A stretch of 64,000 bases of DNA from Fragum whitleyi (Eukaryota > Mollusca > Bivalvia > Cardiida > Cardiidae). A model generated the notes under the pieces. The model saw only the letters and a program-made list of their open reading frames with translations. It did no database searches and was not told the DNA's origin. The DNA is taken from NCBI GenBank assembly GCA_948146395.1, contig OX411543.1, forward strand, positions 32,383,058 through 32,447,057, in the 5' to 3' direction. Shown in pieces: positions 22,343-33,319 of this stretch. A program made the translations under genes and the position numbers. Numbering within the stretch: position 1 is the first letter of the stretch; every line of letters starts with the position of its first letter.

Positions 22343-23580
22343 TAGGGATGGGAACGAATATTCGTTTTCCCGCGAATATTCTAATACGATTTTCGAATAC
22401 GAATATTCGTTTTTATGAGACTGAATTTGAGCGTTTGTCTATAATTTCTGGAAAGAGAAGTAAAAGAAGTGGAAAGTAAATTCTCAATATTAAAATGATT
22501 ATCTCACATTTATTTTCAATCGTATGTATAAAAGTGTCAAGAAGGTAAAAGGAAACTCAATAATTATGACAGGTTGCACATCTTCTTATCAGCAGTCTGT
22601 CGGTGAAACATCGACCAATGTGTAAATGTGTTAATATAACACCTTTGGTGAGTTGAAACCTATTTGCAATTTTTCGAATACCTAGAAACAATTGACGTTA
22701 CGCCCGAACGAAATTTATTTGAAAACCGACGGCCGCGCGGCGTTTGTTATAATATTTTTCTCTTGACTCATTTTAAGAGAAAAGTAAATTTTTATCTTTT
22801 CACCGGCAATAAGTCAAGTGCACAACCATGAATAATTTGAAATATTCGTCGATAAGCGATCGATTTGTCTTTTTACTCAAAATAAGTTCATAAAAGTCAC
22901 GTTGTAGTTATGTCGCTTTGATTGTCCAAAGAGTATTCGACGTATTTTTCGGATTCGGGTAAATCTATTTTTCTGTTTCCAGTGTGTCTGTTCTATCGTA
23001 CAACAGTCAAGTATACATCACTAAAAAGTGTAAAAAGTTGTAAAGTCTCGGAAAACGAACTCCAAAATATATGTTCTTGTCTGTCGACGCCAAAAACATC
23101 GCAATCAAAGCTTCAATCACTATGTTTCACGAGCTTTTTATCCCACATTTAACACTGTACTAATTTATATTGCCACATGAAACGGTAATATAAAGTAAAA
23201 TCAGGACAAATAATTTAAATTTTATTTGATGTGATCGGATTTTCCAAATAAGTTCACAATTCCATAGGGTGTGAGGGACGCAAGGCAACCCTACATGGAG
23301 ATTCAATGACGTTGGGTCGCGCCTTCGGAATTAAGTAATTTTTAATTTCATATCTAATAAGCATATTTTAACGTAATATTTTTTCTGCAAATTAAAGTCA
23401 GAGCATCCGATTTAATTTAATTGAATATCTTTTCTTATTATTCATTACTTGTAGAAGTTAAAGGAATCTCGAACAAGAAAAGGAATAGTAATCGGATATA
23501 AACAATACTCGGATATACAATTTCGAATGAAACCAAAACGAATATTCGAATATGAATTTTGCTTTTCGTTCCCATCCCTA
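22343..23580. mobile_element. Non-autonomous hAT-type transposon with 8-bp target-site repeat
   Basis: Ends TAGGGATGGGAACGAATATT and TTTTCGTTCCCATCCCTA are inverted repeats; their form (YAGGG-ATGGGAAC) is common in hAT elements. Immediately outside lie GTTATAAG (22335-22342) and GTTATCAG (23581-23588), an 8-bp duplication with one mismatch, the hAT length. Subterminal CGAATATTCG words repeat at both ends. The 1238-bp interior has no convincing transposase frame; the 76-codon frame at 22922-23152 is not recognised. Confidence 0.87.
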
Positions 23581-24259
23581 GTTATCAGCGTTAATTGATC
23601 AAAATTAAATGTTTTTGGAAAGCCTATTTACGTCAGAAACGGATCATACACTTAAATATACAGGCATACTTTATCATAACTTAGATACGAAAAATATTTA
23701 ATTTGCATAACCGAAATGTTTATGTGTAACTTAAAATTCGAAAATAACCGAAAAATGATACATTAAATGAGCCAGCCCTACCTTGAAGGTTAAATCTTCA
23801 ATTTCATTTATATTCATATTTATATAAGAGCCACTAAAGGAACATGGCAAAGTTTCATTTTGAATTGGCCTGGAAGATCTGGAAAAGAAGACGACAAAGT
23901 TTCATTTAGATTTGCCTGGTAGTTCACGAAAAGAAGACGATTTTTGATTGTTGCCGACACACTACGCACGGCACACGTCCATTGACGGACGACCTACCCG
24001 GGGCGGTTCCAAAAGCTCCCCTTGAGCAAGTTGTGGTCAGGTAAGCTAAGATATCTTCATTTTTAAATCGGGCGAAGCAGATTTATATATACTGTTTTCC
24101 AAACATCGCATCAGTTGGGCACATTACATTTTTACTTTTATCCGCTGAGCAATGTGTTCGAGCCAAACTAAGTGTTTTCAAACGCCGAAAAAACGGCCTT
24201 TTCAGTCACAATAAAACTTTTTTATCTTATTTTTTCACTGCTTCTGTAGTCCTATTTAC

Positions 24260-24418
24260 CTATACAATGCTGCACTCTTTTAGAGCCCTTCTTCAAGGTT
24301 GTGTATCCCACTGGACACTGTTTACACGCTGTAAGAGCTTCTTCGTCACCATATGTCCCCAGTTCGCATAACTCGCATGCATTCGATGAATTGAGAAAAT
24401 AACCAGGTGGACATGGTT
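24260..24418 (-). CDS. Exon 12: GCC2/GCC3 (ephrin-receptor-like) Cys-rich module
   Basis: About residues 719-771, phase 1-1: PCPPGYFLNSSNACELCELG, TYGDEEALTACKQCPVGYTT, then VQHC. The pattern C-P-x-G-x-(6-10)-C-x-x-C-x-x-G-x-Y-x(6-10)-C-x-x-C-P-x-G diagnoses the GCC2/GCC3 family. Joining G of exon 11 to AA here makes the Glu of DC-E-PCPPGY. The acceptor is TTTTGCAG and the donor GTAAAT. Confidence 0.93.
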
Positions 24419-24589
24419 CTGCAAAAGTTGGAAAGAACATAGCTTTAATCAGTCTTAGATAAGCCCTGTGTTCAAATGACAAAACGGTGCACACTGTTTG
24501 CCAATTATACCCCGCTTTGCAATTGAACGTGCGTACAAAGCGGGTTATAAAACGCAAACAATTTGCACCGATTCGACATTCCGAACGCC

Positions 24590-24720
24590 GGGCTGATGAC
24601 TCACTATTACCAAATCGGGAACTTTCGGCCATTCTTCGGATAAGCCTCGGGAATAATAAGAGCCGAGCAAGCGCGACGTTTAGCGCGTGGGTTTACATGA
24701 CGTCACAAGCATCCAAATCA
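24590..24720 (-). mobile_element. Family M repeat, copy 2
   Basis: On the minus strand: TTGTGACGTCATGTAAACCC, then GCGCTAAACGTCGCGCTTGC and TTATTATTCCCGAGGCTTAT, matching 584-732 and 42315-42445. Confidence 0.6.
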
Positions 24721-24877
24721 AACAAACTCAAGACTTAAAACTGGTCATATCATAATCTTGCAACGTAACGTGGCACATTTGTTGTATCTAAATTTCAGGA
24801 GTTTAAATCTGTATGAAGAACATATTTCTCGGGGTCGAAGGGAATATTCAAGGAATGACAATTCATTGCAGATAAAT

Positions 24878-25168
24878 ATATAATACATTCTTAGTGTATT
24901 ATATGAAAAAAATATCTAACACGGTTGTGAGAATTGATAATTGTCGAGGCTCTGCCGAGACAATTATCAATTCTCACAACCGAGTTAGATATTTTTTCAT
25001 ACAATACACTAAGTACGTATTATATTTATCTTATCACCTCTTTTTGTCTTGTTTTCGTCGATTTTTCTGAATGAAATTCAAGTTTCAAAAAATATTTTTA
25101 GAAATAACTATGTGATATCATAAAAATATCATATGGGATGTTATCATACGGATAGTTGTATAGTTATA
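24878..25168. mobile_element. MITE family D, copy 2
   Basis: Almost perfect stem-loop: AAATATCTAACACGGTTGTG, GAATTGATAATTGTCGAGGC and the inverted partner; the outer part with TGATATCATAAAAATATCAT follows on the right, so the element is in the opposite sense to copy 1. Confidence 0.85.
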
Positions 25169-25169
25169 A

Positions 25170-26130
25170 GATAAATGATACAGCGTTTTGTCATCAATTT
25201 CTTTTCTTCAAACGTATTGACTTCTAGACGGTGAGCTGACTGTAGACCCCCCCCCCCTCCCCCGGTGGAGAGAGTTTTGGTCACAATCAATTCTCAATAC
25301 ATTAATTTATCAGCTACAAAATGAGACATGTTAGCACTCTGAAAGTGGTAGCTCAGGGGAGTAACATCAAAATAACATACCTTACCCTCTGTTGATTAAA
25401 GGATCCCTCTTTAACTATTAAAAAGTATTAATAAAAACAACAATACCAATATTTTAAATTCCAATGAGGTCAATTTAATGCATTACGCAAAAATAAATCG
25501 TACGTAACCAAGCACATGAAATATGTAACTTAGTCAATTTTAGGAAGCGTTCTACCTACTTTTGAGTCCAAGTTGTCATAAATTGATTATATGTTCCACT
25601 CCATCTATCTCTTAAAAGTTTTGTAGAATTATTAGCTATCTTTATATATTTTTGTAAAGCAAATGTAAAAGTAATGGCATCTTACATAGCTTGATATTTT
25701 CATTGAGTGTATTTACCTGACTTATATTGAACTGTATTAACTACAGAGTATTCTAAGTATCTATTACCAATTACTTTGACAGTATTACTAGAATTGAAAT
25801 CACTATAGATTAATGTCTGATATTTTTTCTGTAAAATATGTTACTTTTGCTAGCACAAGTCAGAAATATTACTTTGATGCAAGGTTGTTTTTAACATGAC
25901 CGGACACAAAAGTAGTGCTTACCGGTTATATATTATGTAACATACTTAAATACAATTTGTTCCACTTTGGAAAACAAAAACAATTTTGAATTCCAAGTAC
26001 CAAATCATATACCATCCTTCTGTTGCTATCCTATAAAACAGGACTAAAACTGGCAAGTGCCCTGATTTTATTTTTACTGTTTTAGTTACTGTACTTAATT
26101 AGGTAAAATCGTCAAATTAACTTGAAAGAC
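25170..26130. other. Intron without recognised elements
   Basis: Only a short C-run (25248-25263) stands out. Confidence 0.4.
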
Positions 26131-26345
26131 TTCGATGGTCTTCTGGTTTAGCGCTTGACTAGTGATCTGAAGATCAAAGGTATCTCGTTTAATTCAAATT
26201 TATCTGTTAAAAACTTGTATACTCATGTGTTTTCCTGAAAAATATGCGCGTCATCAGGTCTTAATAAAGTCTCCTTATTGAAGGTCTTTGAATTGTTTGT
26301 AAGAAAAATGCGCTTCAATGGTATTTGGAAAGACATCTAGGGTAA
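26131..26345 (+). mobile_element. SINE-like repeat (family 3), copy 1
   Basis: It begins with a tRNA-like stretch, GGTCTTCTGGTTTAGCGCTT, then TAGTGATCTGAAGATCAAAG, though box B is worn. The body (TTTTCCTGAAAAATATG, AGAAAAATGCGCTTCAATGG) recurs at 27365-27560. A second tRNA-like start (ACTAGTGATCTGAAGGTCAC) lies at 26348-26395. Confidence 0.5.
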
Positions 26346-27364
26346 CAGGACTAGTGATCTGAAGGTCACAGATCGATCCACACCTTTTCGGCGTATCTAT
26401 TGTCAAATTACTGCGTAGCAGAGTGTTTTAGTCACTGCCTCTCTCTCTCGGTGACATGTGAAAACATATGAATTGAGTTTGCGAGAGAAGCTCTATTAGC
26501 TTATACACAAGCAGTATATCCCATTCTTATTTAGCTACATAATTCTATAACATTTGAATTATTATAAACTACTCAAAATTTGATAGGCACCACTTATAAG
26601 ATTCTTTTTAATTTTTATCTGACCCTCAAAGGAATGAAAAAGTCTTCTAATGGTGAAAATAATGTTCATTTTAATAAGTGTTTGTGCATAAAAGCGAAAG
26701 TGTTGACAAACTGGAAGGGGCTATAATTGCGGTTAGCACGGCACGAAAGATGAAGGGGATTTTTATTCAAAATTTGAGGAATTTGGTCTAATTGCTGTAA
26801 AGGTGTTTGTTTAAGTTATAAAAGTGCATTTTGACCATTTCAGCCTCCCAATTTTAACAAAGTCAGTCGGGTGCTTTCAAAATGAGATTTGAGTCTGTAC
26901 ACCCATAGTTGTTTGCTGAACTTTCAGACTCGTGGGTAGCTTGACTTGGCAGACAAATATTACAGCCTGTTACATTTTCATTACATCTACAAGAATATTA
27001 GGTCTGAGGACTTTGTGCGACAGTCCCTTCGCTCGGAAATTGCAGTCTACATGTACCATTTCTTGACCCCTACCTTCTTTCAAATGGATGATACAGTGCG
27101 CTAAATAAAATCAAAACATATTGAACAATTCAAGGGGAGAGCATACACATCTATGATGCCACTCGTTTATAAGGCATAAATCGTTGTGCCTTTTTGTACA
27201 ATTTGTATTATTTTTTCACTCTTTTACCCATCCATACCATCACTAATCCTGTACCCAAAGGCCATAACCAACAACGAATACGGATACGGAAAACTTTTTT
27301 AGGAAAGTCTGTGACCATTAACGTCTAACATTAGCATAATTACGAGGGTCGGATTCCCCATAAG

Positions 27365-27560
27365 TCAGAAATGAAACAATCTCATTCAATTCAAATTTTC
27401 GGTAAAAGTTCAACTATCTAAAACCTTGTTTACTCGTGTTTTCCTGAAAACTATTTAGAATGCTCGACACCAGGTCGCCATAGAGGCTCCATGTTGACGG
27501 TTTCTGAATTGTTTCTAAGAAAAATGTACTTCAATGGTATTTTGCAAGACATTTATGGAA
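27365..27560 (+). mobile_element. SINE-like repeat (family 3), copy 2
   Basis: TTTAATTCAAATTT-like start, then TTTTCCTGAAAACTATTTAG and AGAAAAATGTACTTCAATGG align with 26195-26345. The tRNA-like head is lost. Confidence 0.5.
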
Positions 27561-27631
27561 ACAGAAGGTAAATGTCTAATACCTGTAGAAAGCAACTTGA
27601 AGAGAAAGTACTGTTATCAAAGTCCACAGAC

Positions 27632-27860
27632 TTAACCCTTTCCTGTTTTACAAAATTTTGGACCTGTCCAAATTCAAAGGTTTTGCAGACGAAAAATTAA
27701 AGTGGATTTGAATTTAGAAATAACCATTCAGTAGGGTAGAAAATAGTGTGGAAAAAGAAGAAATTGCTTGTCAGAAGCAATTTCTTCTTTTTTCACAATG
27801 TTTTCTCAATCATAAAATCACAGGCACGTAAAAAGCAGGGATTAAACAGGACAGGGTTAA
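27632..27860. mobile_element. Repeat family U, copy 2
   Basis: Nearly the same as 8024-8253, including the AGAAGAAATTGCTTG hairpin; only a few base changes and short indels were noticed. Confidence 0.75.
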
Positions 27861-28327
27861 AGATTATTTTACCACAGCTTGAACATGCAACAGACTGCAA
27901 CAAATGCCTTCCGGGTCAAGCAAACCACGGTTCTGTGGCTGTAGCAGGCTTCACTCATCGGTCAGTTCAAGTCCCATTTTCATAGCATCGGAAGGCTTGT
28001 TAAAGTATGGGAAACCATTTTGATGTCAAAATCAATAGAACAGAATACCCAAGCAGTTAAACCCCTCACCTTATGATGTATAAAATGTTTGCATCATCCT
28101 TTCGAATGCACCTGCAAGTTTCTAAAAGTTTCTAAAAGGACCAGCCTTGCGTTCAGGAAGACAAAAGGAGCAACTGTTGACAAATTTCTCGCAAGTTCGC
28201 GTTCAAAGCGATGATAAATTTGCAAATAGTTTGCATAATTTTTCCACCCAGAACGCAGGGCAGTGCGAAATTTGGAAAACAGGAAAAAAGCTAAAGGTCG
28301 TGATTAATTTCATTATTTCACACTCAC

Positions 28328-28615
28328 CACAATCTATTTGGTTTAGTCTATATCCTTCGGGGCAGTCAATGTCCCCATATTGGGGGGCCTGGAAGGAATC
28401 ACTTTTCAACTCAAAACCGATTATATCGAAGGTACCATTGGCGACTGTTGACTCGAAATACGGTACAATGGTGTTACTCAAGAGGCTATCTGTCGCATCT
28501 AAGGCTTCAAGGAAAGTTTGGCCGTTGTTAATGGTGATTAACGATGTTATGATAAAGTCTAAGATGAAGCTAATTGTATTTCGTTTTTCTCTGCTATTCA
28601 GTTGGATAGAGTCAC
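28328..28615 (-). CDS. Exon 11: second half of SVEP1-type spacer (copy 1)
   Basis: About residues 623-718, phase 1-1. After DSIQLNSREKRN comes an alternating hydrophobic stretch (TISFILDFIITSLITINN), then FLEALDATDSLLSNTIVPYF, and the end DIDCPEGYRLNQIDC leads straight into the GCC2/3 Cys-rich series. A second dibasic site, REKR, lies at about residues 631-634. The stretch resembles a beta-sheet rather than a membrane helix because of its polar residues. The acceptor is TTCTTTAG and the donor GTGAGT. Confidence 0.87.
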
Positions 28616-29068
28616 CTAAAGAAACAAAAAACTTACTTTTACATGTACAATAATGGAACTTATTCCGAGTACGGATTAAAATTTATTTACGTGCCCGTAA
28701 AGTGATATTTTGCTTTTTTCGACTGATGTCTGGGATAATGGGAAAGAAGAGCTTTCACCTTTTTTGCATAGTTCAATTTTGTATAGGCAAAAAATGACTT
28801 TTGATCACTTCCTTAATATAGTGCAACAGTAATTTGTCTCTTTTCCAAAGAATGATCTAAATACAATTTAAACAACATAAACAAATAATTCAAACTATTT
28901 TTGCTTATTATTTCGTGAACTATTCTTTGGTGAGACTTCTTTTTTTTATCAAAAAATCTTTTTATCCGTCTGTCTCTATATGTATGTCTGTGTGTATGCC
29001 TCTATTTTCTGTATTATAGCACAGCACAATCACTCTCTGACTCTCTCTAAGGGCTAAAACGGCCATAC

Positions 29069-29299
29069 CTCTAAAACTCCTTTTTCTCCTGTAAGTTGTA
29101 TCTCCACACGTAACTTGAACGTTGCCCGTGGTACAATTATTAGCGTCTGGACAGAGAGTTCGTATGATGGGGTTGACGGAATCCGCGAGAATCTGTTGAA
29201 CATTGGCCTTGATCTGCTCTGCTGTCGCCTGATCGCCACAGTCTCCGGAATAATAATATATCTCTGCCGGAAGGCTGACGGATCTAGGTGTACGTGGTG
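29069..29299 (-). CDS. Exon 10: first half of SVEP1-type spacer with RRKR-S site (copy 1)
   Basis: About residues 546-622, phase 1-1. It starts TPRTPRSVSLPAEIYYYSGD, contains Cys in DC, LC, NC and TC contexts, and ends TTYRRKRSFR. RRKR at about residues 616-619 fits a furin-like cleavage site (R-x-K/R-R). In SVEP1 the region between the sushi that follows the HYR domains and the first GCC2/3 module has the same layout, with a KRS sequence. Processing here is inference. The acceptor is TTTTAACAG and the donor GTATGG. Confidence 0.86.
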
Positions 29300-29530
29300 C
29301 TGTTAAAAAAAAGTCGATCAATATAGGTTGGTTTTTATACTAGTCCAAATTCAAATAAAAAAAATATATATATAAAAAGGAAGGATTCTCATTTAAAAAT
29401 CAAGAAAAATGCTTGTTATCCGACCATTCTCTCCTCTTTTCGTAGGACCTTTTCTATAGTACGTGATATATGTATGTATGCATCTATGTATTTGGTTCAT
29501 CATTTTCTGTTCAGTCTCGCAATTCACATA

Positions 29531-30019
29531 GGAGCCTATGCGTGACATTTCCGGCGATTTCACACGTTCGCGATATTAAGACTCTGATCAGCCTGTACAG
29601 CTACACAGTCTGGTCAGAGTCTTCACTGAGCGCTTAAGAGGTCGCCTCTGACACAAGAAGCCGGCTTACACTTGGAAAACAGTTTTACTGCTCGTTGCGG
29701 CTGGCCAGGCTACTTAATATATATGTCACCTGTCACACCTGTGTAGTAACTTCGTTAAATGATATTTGAAAAGTGATTGGTTCTTATACAGGCCAACCAG
29801 AGATCGCATTTCAAAATTTCTTTTACGGGAAGGTAAATTGATTATTCCGGATTCAGAAAATTAGTAAAAAGCGAAAAGTGTAGCTCTACTTAGTCTACGC
29901 AATCCGCGCAGTCTGGCAAGGGTCGAAAATTTACGCACTTCCCAGATGGCCCGTTTTTGCGTGTCGGGTAACATATCCATCACGCATACAAGAAATTGTT
30001 GGAAATGCCACACAGAGGC
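29531..30019. mobile_element. MITE family B, copy 3, split by a family A element
   Basis: The left end GAGCCTATGCGTGACATTTC and hairpin GACTCTGATCAGCCTGTACA lie at 29531-29625; the right end AAATTGTTGGAAATGCCACA lies at 29990-30019. A complete family A element (29723-29975) stands between them. Confidence 0.75.
29723..29975. mobile_element. MITE family A, copy 5, nested in family B
   Basis: Ends ATGTCACCTGTCACACCTG and TTTTTGCGTGTCGGGTAACAT, with CCAACCAGAGATCGCATTTC inside. The left end is worn. Confidence 0.78.
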
Positions 30020-30064
30020 ACTACGGCCCCCAGAATGAAGGAATAATACCGATAAGCTTGAGTA

Positions 30065-30935
30065 TTGGAGCCTGAGTGGTGCTACTTAGACAATTGCTTA
30101 TTATTCCATTACCACATGGCTTCTTTTTTAAAAGTCAGCAATCAAAGAATCATTGCAATATATATTAAAGGTGCCAAGTTGAAAAAAGATACCCCGCTAC
30201 ACTCTTGGATATCGACTGGATGTGGGAGTTCAAATTTAGTTTTTAAAATCAACACAGGGCGAAAATTCACAGTATTTAGTTATGGTTCTTCCTTGCAATC
30301 ATTAAGTTTGACAACGATTGCTATTATTTTGATCCTGACAAATTTCAAGTCTGAAAATCAACACACGGAAATAACTTGAAATTACAAAAAAGTATGGCTA
30401 CGGTTCTTGTGTTCTGCGCTTCGCCATAATAAGATCTAACAACCTATTAAGGCTCACGACCATGTTGTTTTTTGTTTTCTTTATTACTCTAAGAGATATG
30501 CTCATATCAAAATACAAATAAAAAAAAACAAAGAAACTAACTGAACAATTAAGTTAACGTTAGCTCGATTTGTACATGTGAAGTTCTTCTGCGGTGCACT
30601 GCAACTTAATGGAATATACCACCCATAATTTTCAAGGTCAAAGCTATTAAACTTTCAGAATTCTGATCCGTACCAAAAAGTATGAAAAGTTAAAAAGGAT
30701 AATAATACAGTTAAGCTAGGTACAGCTATTGTCCTTGCGCTCCGTAATAATAAGAGGAAAATAACAGCTAAAAATTGAATCCATTAGGCATAAGATAATG
30801 GAGTTTGCTACGGACAAGAAAGTGGGCGCCACTCGCCCACCTGGACAGACAGCCACCTCAACAACCTGGCGGACTGATACTTCAAGTGATCCAATAATAC
30901 GCCCCAGAGTTCGACGGGTGTATATTAACGTTCAG
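30065..30935. repeat. Dispersed repeat related to the 45015-46580 element
   Basis: AAAGGTGCCAAGTTG, GATACCCCGCTACACTCTTG and the tail GGTGATCCAATAATACGCCC followed by TTCGACGGG match parts of the 45015-46580 element (TGCCAAATTGTCACAAGATACG; CCCATAATACGTCCCGTC). The tandem centre is reduced here. Frames at 30065-30379 and 30798-31022 belong to this repeat. Confidence 0.6.
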
Positions 30936-31089
30936 TATAACACGATGGTGTTTAAGCGTACAAAGAAGAATAAATTACACCAAACTTTATTCGTAATAAA
31001 ATCCATATGTCATGTGAATTAATTATGTACACAGATGGCTCCGCCAAGTTTTACTCAACTTGTACATAGATGACTCCGCCCATTTTTAA

Positions 31090-31165
31090 TAAACGTCATC
31101 TTTAGCGCGAGTGTTGAATCTTTTGACGTCATAAAACCCACGTGCTAAATGACGCGCTTCGCTTT
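31090..31165 (+). mobile_element. Family M repeat, fragment
   Basis: ATCTTTTGACGTCATAAAAC, then CCACGTGCTAAATGACGCGC; same core as 584-732. Confidence 0.55.
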
Positions 31166-31300
31166 CTGTGAAATTCTCGAAAGTTAATATCACTACTTTA
31201 ACATAAATTTACATCCATAGAAAAGTTTTTATACTAATTTACACCCAAAAGAGGGAAAAAACTATTTTTTGAATTGTGAACGTGTTATAATGGATAAAGT

Positions 31301-31430
31301 TTCATTTTCGCGTTGATGTGTCCATGAATAAAGTCTGATGGAGTAGGAGTTATATGCAAAATGTAAAATCCGAGGGCTATAACTTCCTCCATCAGACTTT
31401 ATTCCTGCACACATCAACGCGAAAATGAAA
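31301..31430. repeat. Long near-perfect hairpin
   Basis: TTCATTTTCGCGTTGATGTG plus ATGAATAAAGTCTGATGGAG on the left; exact inverse partners on the right (CTCCATCAGACTTTATTC; CACATCAACGCGAAAATGAA). Arms are about 42 bases with a loop of about 45. Likely a MITE end-pair. Confidence 0.85.
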
Positions 31431-31701
31431 TTATTTCATAATGATACAACTCATTCCCTTGTTTTCCGATGTCTTTTAAACGCATGATATGCGTCATGGT
31501 GTTGTCTTCGTATATTTAAAAAAAAACGTCAGGAAAATCTCGGACTAGATTTACCCTTCGTTCTTGCTCTATCTTCTTTCAAAGAACATTAGATTCATAT
31601 AAATCATTATAAATGTTGAATTAAGATATATTTTTCACCAACAGATTTTAACTTTGTGCATGTTACACGGTGTATGTTGATCAATAACAATGGAAACTTA
31701 C

Positions 31702-31896
31702 TGACGCAATCCGGTACATCGATGGCAGGTGTGTAGGTTCCCTGGTTCTGACAAATCCACTGGCCCGTGAAACCGGATATCACTTCCGGGATTGTAAAGT
31801 TTTCATGACATGACATCGTATAGACCGCATTTACGCCGATTGTGCTTGATGTCATAGCACCATTTATTGGAGGGTCTAAAGTCGGACAGTTGAGCC
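31702..31896 (-). CDS. Exon 9: sushi/CCP domain
   Basis: About residues 481-545, phase 1-1: LNCPTLDPPINGAMTSS, VYTMSCHENFTIPEVISG, GQWICQNQGTYTPAIDVPDC. The order C-P, S-C, W-I-C-Q-N-Q-G-x-Y and P-D-C fits a CCP, although the second Cys pair is partly altered. It is directly followed in the transcript by the RRKR-S spacer, as the exon 19 sushi is by exon 20. The acceptor is ACTCCAG and the donor GTAAGT. Confidence 0.9.
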
Positions 31897-32915
31897 CTGG
31901 AGTTTCAAATTATCGAAGTCTTGTTATGTGATTCCTGATAAGCTGACATTGAAAAAACCTAGGTATGAATTATCTTAAGCTTATTTCTAAAAATTGTGCA
32001 TAGAGTAGAGTTTTCAAAAAAATCAATTTTGATTTACCTTACTTTACCTTACCTTACGAGGAACAAGCACTTTTACTAAGCTATTGTTTTTGTTCAGCGA
32101 CCAATGTCAAATTTTCAATTTAAAAAGCATTACCTCTTTAATTGAAGGTTATTCTTTTCTGTTCTAAAGGTTTAAATTTGTTTGTAGATCAATAGAACTA
32201 GTTAAACTGTTGTATCAATAAGGCGATTCTAATGAGTTTCAAAAACTTTTTTTAGAATTATATTTTTCAATAATTCCCATTTGATAATCGACAATTCACA
32301 GTAGAGTATTCCTTTTTCATCGCCAAACAGTCCGTGAGCCGGTCAAGTTCAAAGTCGGACGGCCACAAAAAATCCTCAAGATTGGACGAGAAGACTAGCC
32401 AATTCTCACTTCTTGTTACAATCGAAACTGCCCTGGTAAACAAAAAACACGATCGAACACAGGAATCAATTTGGTCCGATATTACAAATCTAAGATTGTT
32501 CTAAAAGACTTATTTCCCCCTTCCCCCAAATAACAAATTCGACCACACGCACACTTTCCCCTACACGCTTACATACGAGTGCACAAATACTCACACTTAC
32601 AGACAAACAAGAGAACCGCATGTGGATGTCAAAACTCGGCTGCAGGTTCTGGATTATGCAAAAAATATAAGTAAAAGTGACATATTCATTTTCAAAAAAT
32701 ACTTCTAGAATTCTCTCCCTTGGTGTTCTGGAGAGCTGATGTGATGGTGAACATACATGTCAAGTTTCATATAGAAATCTGTAGTACCAACATAGACATG
32801 ACCAAGCGTAAAGTTTATCACGCCAAAACTAACAGCAATGCCAACGACGTCAAAGTGACGACAGTACCATGTTATTTTGTTTAAAAAAAGCAGGTCTATT
32901 GAAATGATAACTTAC
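31897..32915. other. Intron without recognised elements
   Basis: A short TTACC-type repeat (TTACCTTACTTTACCTTACC) at 32034-32055 is the only visible pattern. Confidence 0.4.
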
Positions 32916-33137
32916 TAGTACAGTGTGGAGTATATCCGCTACCCCAGCTCCAGGTTCCCGTTGCCGTTGGATTGTTCGGGTCATCTAGTTCACACGTGAT
33001 CAAGTTTGTACCATTCAGCGTGAAGTGGAATTCACATGACAACTGGCATTCTGTACCGTAGATATAGGAGGAAGTGTCGCATGTGTACACTAGACTTGTA
33101 TCTTGCAAGATATCATAAGGATGTTGACAGGTAGATG
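32916..33137 (-). CDS. Exon 8: sushi/CCP domain
   Basis: About residues 407-480, phase 1-1: TCQHPYDILQ, YTCDTSSYIYGTECQLSC, FHFTLNGTNLITCELD, GTWSWGSGYTPHC. This is a CCP with a long insert before the final W-x-x-G segment, close in spacing to the sushi that follows the HYR pair in SVEP1. There are two N-glycosylation sequons around NGTN. The acceptor is AATTTCAG and the donor GTAAGT. Confidence 0.92.
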
Positions 33138-33319
33138 CTGAAATTGAAATCAAGCATAATTTATAATGCAATGATATCACCTGTCTGATAACATTACATG
33201 ATATTGGACAGTCTATTTTTAGAAATAATTTGCATACACTTTCACCTGAACTTCGAGGGTTTATAATTATATAAAGCGCGAGAAAAGGTTGCATGATGAA
33301 TAGAATAACCTGTAAGTGT

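Noticed and set aside
28147..28653. Plus-strand 168-codon frame
   Set aside because: It is the antisense shadow of exon 11, which has phase-consistent splice sites and GCC2/3-linked protein features.
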